Below are positions 14,301 through 21,227 of a stretch of DNA of 25,186 nucleotides, in pieces (position 1 is the stretch's first letter; every line of letters begins with the position of its first letter). Both the position numbers and the translations under genes were made by a program. The notes beneath the pieces are model-generated. The model saw nothing but the letters and a program-made list of their open reading frames with translations. It was not told the origin of the DNA and did not search any database. The DNA lies in the IMG/VR virus record IMGVR_UViG_3300048928_000637, positions 1-25,186 of that record. One strand, written 5' to 3'. The DNA comes from a virus.

Positions 14301-14801
14301 ATGACTGAACCACGCTGGCTCACGCGAGCCCGCGGCTATATTGGCCTGCGCGAAATTCCGGGCGCCAAGCACAACGCCACGATCCTGAAATGGTGGGAAG
14401 CACTGAAGGCGCCGTTCCGTGACGACGAAACATCCTGGTGCGGCGGCTTTGTTGGCGGCGTGTTTTCCGAGTCCGGCATTACTCCGGTGGCCAGCCCGTG
14501 GGGTGCACGCAAGTGGCTGAACTTCGGCGTGCCACTGCCTCGTCCCGCACTGGGCGCCGTCGTTGTCTTCTGGCGCGGCAGCAAGTCTGGCTGGTCTGGT
14601 CATGTCGGCTTCGTTGCCGGTCAAGACGCCAGCGGCAACTTGATGGTGCTTGGCGGCAACCAGGGCGATGCGGTGAATATCAAGCCGTTTGGTCGCGACC
14701 GCGTACTTGGCTATCGCTGGCCGGCGAACACGCCACTTCCCGCGAATAACAACCTGCCATTGCTGAAGAGCGACGGCAGGCTGGGTACCAACGAGGCGTA
14801 A
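14301..14801 (+). CDS. Endolysin, TIGR02594-type CHAP/NlpC-like amidase
   Basis: A 166-aa protein; ATG 14301 has AAGGAA about eight bases upstream. It starts MTEPRWLTRARGYIGLREIP (the W...A..Y.G..EipG...n..I..w pattern of the TIGR02594 family). The catalytic Cys47 lies in SWCGGFVGG, His101 in GHVGFV, and a polar third residue in LGGNQGDAV (Asn120). These form the Cys/His/(Asn/Asp) centre of NlpC/P60- or CHAP-type hydrolases, which cut peptide bonds of peptidoglycan. There is no signal peptide or membrane anchor, so release depends on a holin. The next gene starts directly after the stop and encodes a two-helix membrane protein. It is the first gene of the lysis cassette. Confidence 0.85.
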   Translation: MTEPRWLTRARGYIGLREIPGAKHNATILKWWEALKAPFRDDETSWCGGFVGGVFSESGITPVASPWGARKWLNFGVPLPRPALGAVVVFWRGSKSGWSGHVGFVAGQDASGNLMVLGGNQGDAVNIKPFGRDRVLGYRWPANTPLPANNNLPLLKSDGRLGTNEA

Positions 14802-15110
14802 ATGAAAAACCCGCACGGCCAGTTTGAATGGCTGCGCCGTCGCCGGCTGATCTATGCGACGCTGGCGTATTGTTTTGCGTCGCAGACGGCGGTGCTGATC
14901 GCGTCGCTGTTCGGTTTTGAGGGCACGCTACTCAACACCATCACGGTGTCCAACTACGGGTTGGCCGGCTCGATGCTGGGCTCCTACATCTTTGGCGCGG
15001 CGTGGGACGACAAGAACGCCCGCGAGGCCGAAGTGGCTATGGTTGCGCTGGACCCGGTCAAAGAGCCGCCCAACGCCAAGGGCGAACCCCCAGAGGACTT
15101 TGCAGGATGA
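14802..15110 (+). CDS. Holin candidate, two membrane helices
   Basis: A 102-aa protein starting at the base after the endolysin stop. A basic N-terminus (MKNPHGQFEWLRRRRL) is followed by two hydrophobic segments, roughly residues 16-37 (LIYATLAYCFASQTAVLIAS) and 42-66 (LLNTITVSNYGLAGSMLGSY...). It ends in a charged, Pro-rich tail (VKEPPNAKGEPPEDFAG). Size, topology and position between endolysin and spanins are those of a holin that permeabilises the inner membrane for endolysin release. No specific holin family could be assigned by eye. The stop overlaps the next start (ATGA at 15107-15110). Confidence 0.65.
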   Translation: MKNPHGQFEWLRRRRLIYATLAYCFASQTAVLIASLFGFEGTLLNTITVSNYGLAGSMLGSYIFGAAWDDKNAREAEVAMVALDPVKEPPNAKGEPPEDFAG

Positions 15111-15502
15111 TCACCCTACTAGCCCGCCTTCTCGGCGGCAGCACAATTGCGGCCTGGCTCGTGGTCGCCGCACTTGGCGCAGGCGCGCTGGGCGGCGCCT
15201 ATTTCTACGTGCGCGGCCAAGGATACGAGCAAGCCACGCTGGAATGGTCGGTGCGCTACAACGAGCGCGAACTTGCGCTCGAGCGCCAGCGTCTCGCCGA
15301 GCTCGATCGCCAGGCCGCCGCTAATGACGCCGCCAAGGCAGCAGAGGCGGCAAGGATTGCTCAACTTCGCAACGAACTTTCCGCGCTGGAGCGCGAACTA
15401 CAGGAGCAGTCCAATGAGGCTGATATTGATCCCAATGCTGATCGTGTCGGCCTTAGTGCTGGCGGGGTGCAGCGCATCCAGCGGATTGGTGGCGCCCGGT
15501 GA
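15107..15502 (+). CDS. Inner-membrane spanin (i-spanin)
   Basis: A 131-aa protein with one N-terminal membrane helix (residues about 13-35, STIAAWLVVAALGAGALGGA). A long periplasmic coiled coil rich in Glu, Arg, Ala and Gln follows (ERELALERQRLAELDRQAAA; LRNELSALERELQEQSN). This is the Rz type. I-spanins pair with an outer-membrane lipoprotein to fuse the two membranes at the last step of Gram-negative lysis. Its 3' end overlaps the o-spanin gene (from 15414) in another frame by 89 bp, the classic embedded arrangement. It is coupled to the holin gene by ATGA. Confidence 0.82.
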   Translation: MITLLARLLGGSTIAAWLVVAALGAGALGGAYFYVRGQGYEQATLEWSVRYNERELALERQRLAELDRQAAANDAAKAAEAARIAQLRNELSALERELQEQSNEADIDPNADRVGLSAGGVQRIQRIGGAR

Positions 15503-15704
15503 TCGGCCGCATCTGGCCGCGCCGGATAGCTACCTGACCGAGCCGTGCGCGCCTCCGGCGAACTTACCGGTCGGCGAGATGACGCAGCGGGCCATCGAGC
15601 GTTTCTGGAGCCGAGACCGCATGTCGCTTGTTGAATGCGGCGCCCGTCAGCAGGCGTTGATCGACTATTATGCCGAGCGCGATGCGCTGTTGGGCGGGAA
15701 GTAA
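15414..15704 (+). CDS. Outer-membrane spanin lipoprotein (o-spanin)
   Basis: A 96-aa protein. ATG 15414 lies inside the i-spanin gene, with AGGAGC at 15402-15407 as RBS. The N-terminus MRLILIPMLIVSALVLAGC is a lipoprotein signal with lipobox LAGC, so Cys19 is the predicted lipidated residue. The mature part is short, Pro-rich at first (APGDRPHLAAPDS; EPCAPPANLPVGEM) and then helical, as in Rz1-like proteins. Partner: the i-spanin upstream. At 78 mature residues it is within the usual range for o-spanins. Longer frames upstream are shadows of the i-spanin. Confidence 0.82.
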   Translation: MRLILIPMLIVSALVLAGCSASSGLVAPGDRPHLAAPDSYLTEPCAPPANLPVGEMTQRAIERFWSRDRMSLVECGARQQALIDYYAERDALLGGK

Positions 15705-15706
15705 GC

Positions 15707-16048
15707 ATGGACATTTCGCAGATTCTCCAGTTGGCCGGGTTCGTCTTCGGCCTGCTCGGCGTTGCCGGCACGATCTACTGGCGTGTGCAGGTCATGATCA
15801 AAGAAGTGCGGGACGAAGCCAACCTGCGCGCCGAGGCCTCGCTGCTCGTGGCCCGCGAGAGCCAGCGCGACTTGGCTGCGCACAAGGTGCATGTCGCGGA
15901 GACCTACACCACAAAAGTTGGACTTCAGTCTGTCACAGACCAGATCATGGACGCCATCGGTGGCATCGGCGCGCAGATCACCAGCATGAATGGCCGCATC
16001 GATCGCATGTTGGAGCGCCCCGCCGCCCCGCGAGCCCGCTCCGGGTGA
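15707..16048 (+). CDS. Small membrane coiled-coil protein of the lysis region
   Basis: A 113-aa protein starting at 15707, two bases after the o-spanin stop. One N-terminal membrane helix (residues about 5-25, QILQLAGFVFGLLGVAGTIY) is followed by a helical cytoplasmic or periplasmic region. That region carries AAHKVHVAETYTTKVGLQSV and IGAQITSMNGRIDRMLE. The HKVHVAETY phrase recurs in small proteins beside alphaproteobacterial phage lysins. The role is unknown; it may be a second holin, an antiholin or a spanin helper. It is the last gene before a 111-bp AT-rich gap. Confidence 0.65.
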   Translation: MDISQILQLAGFVFGLLGVAGTIYWRVQVMIKEVRDEANLRAEASLLVARESQRDLAAHKVHVAETYTTKVGLQSVTDQIMDAIGGIGAQITSMNGRIDRMLERPAAPRARSG

Positions 16049-16159
16049 CGGAGTCGCGCCGGGTCAAGCCCATAAATCGCAATTCGCCGGTCACTAATTT
16101 ATTCCTTTCCGAATAATATGGCGCATAATATTCGCAGTTATCCATTTGGGAGACCGCGA

Positions 16160-16816
16160 ATGGCCTACAGTGAAACGAGATTTGTACCGGCGCGTGGCGC
16201 CGACGTGCGTGCCGTTCTTGCCGGTGCTGTGGCTTCCGCGGTGCTGTTAATTCCGGCCTACCTTTTGGTCAACAGCGCTGACACAGAATACGAGCCCCTC
16301 ACCAGCGCCTACGTCAAGGTCGAGACCGTGACGGGCCATGGCAGCGCCACCCATATTGGCGATGGGCTCTACGTCACGGCGGCGCACGTCGTCAAGGACG
16401 TCGCGACCGTCAAGATCAATGGCGTCGAGAGCGCCGTGCTGTGGGCCAATTCCACCTACGACATTGCGCTCATCTCCGGGCCGTCGCAGGCCAATGTCGT
16501 GCCGCTTGCCTGCTACGACGCCGCTGTCGGAGAAGTCGGTGATGCGCACGGCAATCCGCTGCAGTTCACTGACATTTCCACCACGCTCACCGTGGCTGGC
16601 GAAGCTGGCACTCTGAGCAACTGGAAGCTTGCCATGCCGATGGACGGCACGATGGCTGCCGGCATGTCGGGTGGTGGCTGGGTCATCAATGGCTTTCTGG
16701 CTGGCGTGAATGTTGGCGTGGCCATGGCCCCAACTCCTGTTGGTCTCCCATCCTTTTTCGGCATTTCGGTTGTCGTGCCGTCCAGTGTTGTTTGCGATCT
16801 GATGGGTCGCGTCTAG
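16160..16816 (+). CDS. Membrane-anchored trypsin-like serine protease
   Basis: A 218-aa protein. ATG 16160 is chosen over 16118 because GGGAGA at 16148-16153 sits six bases before it, while 16118 has no RBS. Residues 17-38 form a membrane helix (VLAGAVASAVLLIPAYLLV). The chymotrypsin/HtrA-type triad is visible in order: His76 (YVTAAHVV), Asp101 (NSTYDIALI) and Ser170 (GMSGGGW, matching GxSGG). The protease domain is short, and there is no PDZ domain. It faces the periplasm if the helix is N-in. The upstream 111 bp are AT-rich with CATAAT at 16124-16129 but no good -35. A strong terminator follows directly. The target is unknown; lysis control, virion protein processing or superinfection exclusion are possible. 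Confidence 0.8.
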   Translation: MAYSETRFVPARGADVRAVLAGAVASAVLLIPAYLLVNSADTEYEPLTSAYVKVETVTGHGSATHIGDGLYVTAAHVVKDVATVKINGVESAVLWANSTYDIALISGPSQANVVPLACYDAAVGEVGDAHGNPLQFTDISTTLTVAGEAGTLSNWKLAMPMDGTMAAGMSGGGWVINGFLAGVNVGVAMAPTPVGLPSFFGISVVVPSSVVCDLMGRV

Positions 16817-16850
16817 CCCCACACCCTTGATTGGGTGCGGGGCTATTTTT
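16815..16850 (+). terminator. Intrinsic terminator after the protease gene
   Basis: AGCCCC-A-CACCC (16815-16826) pairs with GGGTG-C-GGGGCT (16833-16844) around the loop TTGATT, with a single A/C mismatch. ATTTTTGTTT follows. The stem overlaps the stop codon of the protease gene and ends the lysis/late block. Confidence 0.9.
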
Positions 16851-16873
16851 GTTTCGAAACGAGGAGAGATTTG

Positions 16874-17059
16874 ATGGGAAGAACGATCCGCATCGACGAA
16901 TGCGATGACAGGTGGTGGCGCTTTGGTGCTTACGAGACGAGGTCAATCCTAGGGATCAAGTACGAGCATCGACTCTTCGTTGGAGACGATCTGGAGGAAA
17001 TGCAGTCTCGCGCCCAAGAAGTGCTTAAGCTGCCAATTTACGTCAGGGCCGCAGCATGA
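16874..17059 (+). CDS. Small protein opening the replication/metabolism operon
   Basis: A 61-aa protein starting at ATG 16874 behind a strong RBS (GAGGAGAG, 16861-16868), just after the terminator. The product MGRTIRIDECDDRWWRFGAY, GIKYEHRLFVGDDLEEMQSR and LPIYVRAAA is a compact, mixed-charge protein with two Trp. I recognise no family. It is the first gene of a long operon in which nearly every stop overlaps the next start. No promoter could be placed in the 23 bp between terminator and RBS, so transcription probably reads through, or starts within the protease gene. Confidence 0.6.
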   Translation: MGRTIRIDECDDRWWRFGAYETRSILGIKYEHRLFVGDDLEEMQSRAQEVLKLPIYVRAAA

Positions 17060-17865
17060 CCCAGCCATCATCCGCATACGAACGCGCCGTTGCCCGCTCC
17101 GAAGGTCGCGAACTGCCCACCACACCCGCCGTAGCACCCACAAGCACCGCCGTGCTCGGCGGGTCAAACGGCGGGCCGCCGCTCGACCCAATCATCGATC
17201 CGACCGAGGCTTTCACCAAGATCGAAGACCTCTACGAAGAGGCCAAGAACTTCGCCGACGGCGAGCCAATCACCACGCCTGAAATGGCGGCCGCAATCAC
17301 AGCGCTGTTCGACGGCCTGCACGAAGCCGGCAAGGAAGCTGAGGCACTGCGCGTTGCGGAGAAGGCGCCGCTGGACAAGCAGGTCGACGCTATCCAGGCG
17401 CGCTACAACCCGTATGTGCAAGCCAAGAAGGGCAAGGTGGCCATGGGCAAGGATGCGCTCGGCGTCCTGCTAACCGCCTGGCGCGTCGAGCAACAGCGCA
17501 TTGCCGCCGCGGCAGCACAGAAAGCACGGGAAGAAGCCGACGCGCTCCGCGTCGAGGCTGAAGCTGCCATCCGCGCATCGTCGGGCAATCTCGCCGAGCG
17601 CGAGGCGGCCGAGGAAATCCTCGACACCGCCAAGCAGGCTGAGAGGTTCGCGCGCCGCACCACCAAGGCGGCGACCACCGGCACCGGGCTACGCACTTCA
17701 TGGGTGGCCGGCCTGGTGGACGAAGAGGCTGCGCTTGAATGGGCATACGAGCGCGACCCGTCGAAGTTCACTGCGCTGGTGCAGTCCATGGCTGACGAAG
17801 CCGTGCGTGGTGGCCTGCGGGCTATTCCGGGATTCCGGGTCACAGAGGAGAAGAAGGCGGCATGA
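17056..17865 (+). CDS. Coiled-coil phage protein, unknown function
   Basis: A 269-aa protein coupled by ATGA (17056). After a Pro/Thr-rich start, residues about 50-130 hold the pattern IEDLYEEAKNFADGEPI, then AAITALFDGLHEAGKEAEAL, APLDKQVDAIQARYNPY and KVAMGKDALGVLLTAWR. A long Ala/Glu/Arg coiled coil follows (about 135-200). The end is TGLRTSWVAGLVDEEAALEW, PSKFTALVQSMADEAVRGG and IPGFRVTEEKKAA. I recognise this as a type of protein common in alphaproteobacterial phages next to recombination or replication genes, with no established function. The C-terminal I.G...... segment resembles Gam/Erf-neighbour proteins, but this is only an impression. Confidence 0.65.
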   Translation: MTQPSSAYERAVARSEGRELPTTPAVAPTSTAVLGGSNGGPPLDPIIDPTEAFTKIEDLYEEAKNFADGEPITTPEMAAAITALFDGLHEAGKEAEALRVAEKAPLDKQVDAIQARYNPYVQAKKGKVAMGKDALGVLLTAWRVEQQRIAAAAAQKAREEADALRVEAEAAIRASSGNLAEREAAEEILDTAKQAERFARRTTKAATTGTGLRTSWVAGLVDEEAALEWAYERDPSKFTALVQSMADEAVRGGLRAIPGFRVTEEKKAA

Positions 17866-18260
17866 AACTCACCGTTGTTGATATCCAAAAGCGCGTCGAC
17901 GCCTTCCCCGCAAAGATGAATGCCAAGGGCATTGCCAAGCCCAGCGTGAACTTCCGGGTGAATGCCAACGAGTCGCTTAGCGTCGACGCGCACTGGTATG
18001 CCGGCGCCCACTATACCGACTTCAAATCCAGCCACTTCAAGGGCGACACCCCAGAAGATGCGATCTCGGCTTTCGAAGCCTGGATCGAATCCCTGCCGTC
18101 AATCGAAGAGGCGCGCCGTGCCGAGTTCATGTCCGCTCTCGCGTCCGTGATCGAGTTGGGCAAGGGCAGCGGCATCGAAGTCGACTTCGTCAACCCACTT
18201 GTCGAGACGATGAAGCGGCTGTCCGAAAATGCCATCACAGACCAGCGGAAAGCAGCATGA
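17862..18260 (+). CDS. Phage protein of unknown function
   Basis: A 132-aa protein coupled to its neighbours by ATGA at both ends. MKLTVVDIQKRVDAFPAKMN is followed by SVNFRVNANESLSVDAHWYA, GDTPEDAISAFEAWIESLP and a helical C-terminus ending ENAITDQRKAA. The middle (V...V.....+.V.+.W........F.....TPE.A+.....WI..LP) resembles small phage proteins paired with the preceding coiled-coil gene. No catalytic residues, Cys pairs or membrane segments were seen. It probably works with the coiled-coil protein, judging only from conserved-looking co-location. Confidence 0.6.
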   Translation: MKLTVVDIQKRVDAFPAKMNAKGIAKPSVNFRVNANESLSVDAHWYAGAHYTDFKSSHFKGDTPEDAISAFEAWIESLPSIEEARRAEFMSALASVIELGKGSGIEVDFVNPLVETMKRLSENAITDQRKAA

Positions 18261-19528
18261 CCACACCACCCCTCACCGACGACCTCGCGATCGAGGCTGC
18301 GCTGGCTTACCGCGCCCACAACGACAACAAGACTGCGGCCGCCGCCTCGTTGGGCCTGCCGCGCAACACGTTCTGCAGCCGCCTAGCCAGGGCCGCCGAG
18401 CGCGGCCTGCTGGGCACGCAGGAGACGCTGCCGGGGTATGCGATCAGCCAGATCACCGAAACCCCAAACGGTACGTTCGTGCGCCAACGCAAAGAGCACG
18501 GCGAGGAATGGAAGCCGACCGATGGCTTGGCGATCAGGGGCAAGACCAGTCTGATCGACGCCGAAGGCCGACTGATCACGCAGCACATCATGGAGCGCAC
18601 GGAGCGCACCGGCGCAGACCCGCTGGCCGTGATGGAAGCGCTTAAGCGCGCAATGGAAGGCTATGCCGCCGCAACTCCCGTAGCGCCGCCAGCAAGCCCC
18701 GCTGCCGATCTGTTAGCCTTCACACCTTTGGCCGATTGGCATGTGGGTTTGAGGGCGTGGTCCGGCGATACCGGCATGAACTGGGATTTGTCGATCGCCG
18801 AGGAAGTCATAGGCAACGGCATTGAGGAAGTGGTGCGCCGCTCTCCGCCGTCTGCCCACGCCATCGTGCTTGGTGGTGGCGACCTGCTGCATTCGGATTC
18901 AAATGAGAACAAGACGGCGCGCTCCGGTAATGTTCTCGACGTCGACGGGCGCTATGACAAGTGTCTTGAGGTCGCCGGCCGGCTGGTGGTCAAAACCGTC
19001 GACGCACACCTGCGCCGGCACGGGCATGTGACTGTCCGCATTCTCAAGGGAAACCACGACGAGCACTCGAGCGTGGCAATCGGCTACTTCCTCAAGGGCT
19101 GGTATCGCAACGAGCCGCGCGTAACCGTCGACACCGACGCCAGCCTGTTTTTCTGGCATCGGTTCGGCAAGGTCATGATCGGGGCGACCCACGGCCACGC
19201 CGCGAAGATCGAGGCCATGCCGTCCATCATGGCGCACCGTCGCGCTGCGGACTGGGGCGAGACGGCCTACCGGTACATTCACGGATTCCACCTGCATCAC
19301 CGCGCCAAGTTTGCGACTGAGGGTCATGGCTGCATTTCGGAAGTCCACCAGACGCCGACGCCGCAAGATGCTTGGCATTTTGGTTCCGGCTATCTGTCGG
19401 GCCGCTCGTTGCAGTCGATCTCATACCATCGCGCCTATGGCGAGGTGAGCCGCGTCACGGCCGCAATGCTCGACGGCGGAATGCCTGTGGCAGCGAACGA
19501 CAATGGCGAGCGGAGGGCTGCGGCATGA
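18257..19528 (+). CDS. HTH-metallophosphoesterase fusion protein
   Basis: A 423-aa protein coupled by ATGA at both ends. Residues about 10-50 form a Fis-like helix-turn-helix (NDNKTAAAASLGLPRNTFCS, RLARAAERGL). Residues 150-400 are a calcineurin-like phosphoesterase with the metal ligands in order: D160-W-H162, GGGDLLH (Asp209), KGNHDEH (265-268 GNHD), GATHGH (309-314) and GFHLHH (343-348). Such domains cut phosphodiester bonds and in phages are usually thought to act on DNA ends (SbcD/Mre11-like) or nucleotides. The HTH suggests DNA binding. The C-terminus VAANDNGERRAAA begins like an alphaproteobacterial tmRNA tag (AANDN) and ends in three Ala, so it may be a built-in degradation signal. 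Confidence 0.82.
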   Translation: MTTPPLTDDLAIEAALAYRAHNDNKTAAAASLGLPRNTFCSRLARAAERGLLGTQETLPGYAISQITETPNGTFVRQRKEHGEEWKPTDGLAIRGKTSLIDAEGRLITQHIMERTERTGADPLAVMEALKRAMEGYAAATPVAPPASPAADLLAFTPLADWHVGLRAWSGDTGMNWDLSIAEEVIGNGIEEVVRRSPPSAHAIVLGGGDLLHSDSNENKTARSGNVLDVDGRYDKCLEVAGRLVVKTVDAHLRRHGHVTVRILKGNHDEHSSVAIGYFLKGWYRNEPRVTVDTDASLFFWHRFGKVMIGATHGHAAKIEAMPSIMAHRRAADWGETAYRYIHGFHLHHRAKFATEGHGCISEVHQTPTPQDAWHFGSGYLSGRSLQSISYHRAYGEVSRVTAAMLDGGMPVAANDNGERRAAA

Positions 19529-19638
19529 AGATTCGGGATGCATTGGCTCTGCTGTGCGTCATTGGAGCGGTCACCCTTGGTGCCAACGGGCAGGACGGTT
19601 GGGGCTGGTTCCTCTTTGCCGCTTTGGTGCTGGTGTGA
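19525..19638 (+). CDS. Tiny membrane protein
   Basis: A 37-aa frame with ATG at 19525 overlapping the preceding TGA and a stop overlapping the next GTG. It reads MKIRDALALLCVIGAVTLGA, then NGQDGWGWFLFAALVLV. These are two short hydrophobic segments around a Gly-Gln-Asp-Gly turn. RBS: CGGAGGG at 19511-19517. Small hairpin-like membrane proteins of this kind are common in phage operons and have no assigned function. Support is from perfect coupling and a good RBS. Confidence 0.6.
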   Translation: MKIRDALALLCVIGAVTLGANGQDGWGWFLFAALVLV

Positions 19639-19835
19639 CAGACCGCGACCACAACCCAGGCGAACAAGAAGCGGCGCGCCTGACTGCCATCCGAGCGATC
19701 AGCGCGCCGCGCGCAATCGACGCGCTGCGAGCAGCCAAGAGCGCGTTGAATCTGTCATACCTGCGGCACTCCGATCGCTTCATGGATGACATTTCCATCA
19801 TGATCGACGCCATCGAAGCGCAGCGCCATGAATGA
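19635..19835 (+). CDS. Small helical protein (GTG start)
   Basis: A 66-aa frame starting at GTG 19635, which overlaps the previous stop (GTGA). It ends eight bases inside the sigma-like gene. It reads MTDRDHNPGEQEAARLTAIR, then a helical region (SAPRAIDALRAAKSALNLSY) and MDDISIMIDAIEAQRHE. It is hydrophilic, with no Cys and no membrane segment. I recognise no family. The GTG start is chosen because there is no ATG before residue 50 and the coupling is exact. Confidence 0.55.
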   Translation: MTDRDHNPGEQEAARLTAIRAISAPRAIDALRAAKSALNLSYLRHSDRFMDDISIMIDAIEAQRHE

Positions 19836-20349
19836 GCCAACGCCCGAAATGCTGGCCAAGCTGATCACGGACAACCTGGGGCTCATTCACCTGTTCGCCC
19901 GTCGCATGAATTTCACTCATGCGAACGACATTGCGCAGCAAGCATGCGTTGGGATTATGCGGTCGAAGACCTACGACCCGTCGCTGTCCGTTGGGCAATT
20001 CCTGCATTGGCAGGTGCGCGGCGCTTTCGCGTACCTCAAGAAGCGGGAGAACTCGGCGATCAGGTCGAAGGTTCGCGCGCCGTCGCTGGTGGTCGAGCCG
20101 AACCAGGAAGAGGCAGCCGAGGTCGGGCTGGTGCGGGACAAGGCGCGATCCTTGCCGCCGAAGCAACGGCAAGTTCTGGAACTTCTGCTTGACGACCACA
20201 CCTACGCCGAAGCCGGCGCCGCAATGGGAATGTCGCCACAGGGCGCGAGACAACTATCCATCCGTGCACGTGACGGGCTGATAACTGGCCGCATTCGTGG
20301 CTGGGGCCATGGTCCGCGTGCCTTTGAATATTCGAGGAGGAATAAATGA
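19828..20349 (+). CDS. RNA polymerase sigma-factor-like protein
   Basis: A 173-aa protein. Residues 11-75 resemble sigma-70 region 2: LGLIHLFARRMN, ANDIAQQACVGIMRSKTYDP, FLHWQVRGAFAYLKKREN. The usual counterparts are lv...A.r........DL.QeG..gl..A...fdp..g..F..ya...+r.a+....R. Residues 105-150 resemble region 4: LPPKQRQVLELLLDDHTYAE, then AGAAMGMSPQGARQLSIRAR, a helix-turn-helix that would contact the -35 element. Region 3 is absent, as in small alternative sigma factors. It could direct late transcription or recognise a phage-specific promoter, which would explain the lack of classic promoters before several operons here. A Gly/Arg-rich tail ends in the strong RBS of the next gene. Confidence 0.72.
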   Translation: MNEPTPEMLAKLITDNLGLIHLFARRMNFTHANDIAQQACVGIMRSKTYDPSLSVGQFLHWQVRGAFAYLKKRENSAIRSKVRAPSLVVEPNQEEAAEVGLVRDKARSLPPKQRQVLELLLDDHTYAEAGAAMGMSPQGARQLSIRARDGLITGRIRGWGHGPRAFEYSRRNK

Positions 20350-20567
20350 ACATCTGGTCCATCAAATCAAAAGCCCTGCGTGCAATCGTGGCGTGGCTGT
20401 TCGCAGGCTTCGTCGCAGTCGTGGTGCTTCTGGCGCTGCCAGTTGCGTTGGTGTGGCTCGCCGCTGCGGGGGTGTGGGGTGGAGTCGAGGCGCTGTGTCG
20501 AGACAAGGAGGCCTCCTCAATCCGCAGGATGTGGTGGCGCGCGGCAACCGGCAAGGAGGCGGTGTGA
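20346..20567 (+). CDS. Small membrane protein
   Basis: A 73-aa protein. ATG 20346 follows the strong RBS GAGGAGG (20334-20340) and overlaps the previous TGA. MNIWSIKSKALRAIVAWLFA is followed by GFVAVVVLLALPVALVWLAA and AGVWGGVEALCRDKEAS. This gives one long or two closely packed membrane segments (about residues 13-45), then a basic tail (IRRMWWRAATGKEAV). No family is recognised. Coupled to the HD gene by TGATG. Confidence 0.6.
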   Translation: MNIWSIKSKALRAIVAWLFAGFVAVVVLLALPVALVWLAAAGVWGGVEALCRDKEASSIRRMWWRAATGKEAV

Positions 20568-21226
20568 TGACCTACGAAGCACAGGGCACGGCGTTCGACC
20601 CAGGCGCCGCTGGCTATGAATTGCAGGGTCGCGCTCCCGCACAGGAGCATTTGGCCGCCAGCAACGATAATGAGCCCGCACGGGAGCGCGGGCCGTACAT
20701 CGGCACGTTCACTGGCAGATTCTATATGCAGGATCCGCGCCCGGAGGACTTCTCGCTCGAGGACGTGGCACACGGCCTGTCCAACATCTGCCGGTACACC
20801 GGCGCGTGCCGTCGCCGATACTCCGTCGCAGAGCATTCCGTCATAATCGCCCGATGGCTGCGCGAGCATGGCTACTCGAATGAGGAGCAACTTTGTGGCC
20901 TTCTCCACGATGCGCCGGAAGCTTTGTCCGGATTTGGCGACGTAGCTCGGCCGGCAAAGCAATTGGCACCGATCATCAAGGCCACCGAGGAGTCGATCTG
21001 GCGGCTTGCCGTTGCTCCGAAGTTCGGCCTGCCGATCGAGTTGCCAGGCATCGTTCACGAGGCCGACAACCGCATCATCGCCGACGAGATGTCTCAAAAC
21101 ATGGGGGAGGTGGACCCGGCATACACCAGCCCGCTGGGAATCCGCCTTGGGTACTGGACGCCGGAGGTGGCCGAGGCCGCATTCATCGGTGAGTTTTGGC
21201 GCATTATCGAAACCGGGAGGATGTGA
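20567..21226 (+). CDS. HD-domain phosphohydrolase
   Basis: A 219-aa protein with ATG 20567 overlapping the previous stop (TGATG) and AAGGAGG just upstream. The start is disordered (ASNDNEPARERG) and leads to YIGTFTGRFYMQDPRPEDFS. The HD metal site is clear: His69 (VAHGLS), His90 (YSVAEHSVI), His114-Asp115 (GLLHDAPEAL) and Asp167 (HEADNRI). This resembles YfbR-type 5'-nucleotidases and phage HD hydrolases acting on nucleoside monophosphates. Together with the P-loop kinase-like gene that follows, it points to control of the nucleotide pool during infection. The exact substrate is not predictable from sequence. Confidence 0.8.
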   Translation: MTYEAQGTAFDPGAAGYELQGRAPAQEHLAASNDNEPARERGPYIGTFTGRFYMQDPRPEDFSLEDVAHGLSNICRYTGACRRRYSVAEHSVIIARWLREHGYSNEEQLCGLLHDAPEALSGFGDVARPAKQLAPIIKATEESIWRLAVAPKFGLPIELPGIVHEADNRIIADEMSQNMGEVDPAYTSPLGIRLGYWTPEVAEAAFIGEFWRIIETGRM

Positions 21227-21227
21227 A

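Noticed and set aside
14142-14816. Long minus-strand frame across the endolysin gene
   Set aside because: It is the antisense shadow of a GC-rich gene with clear catalytic motifs; the product has no recognisable pattern.
16118-16159. Upstream ATG for the protease gene
   Set aside because: There is no RBS before 16118, whereas GGGAGA sits correctly before 16160.
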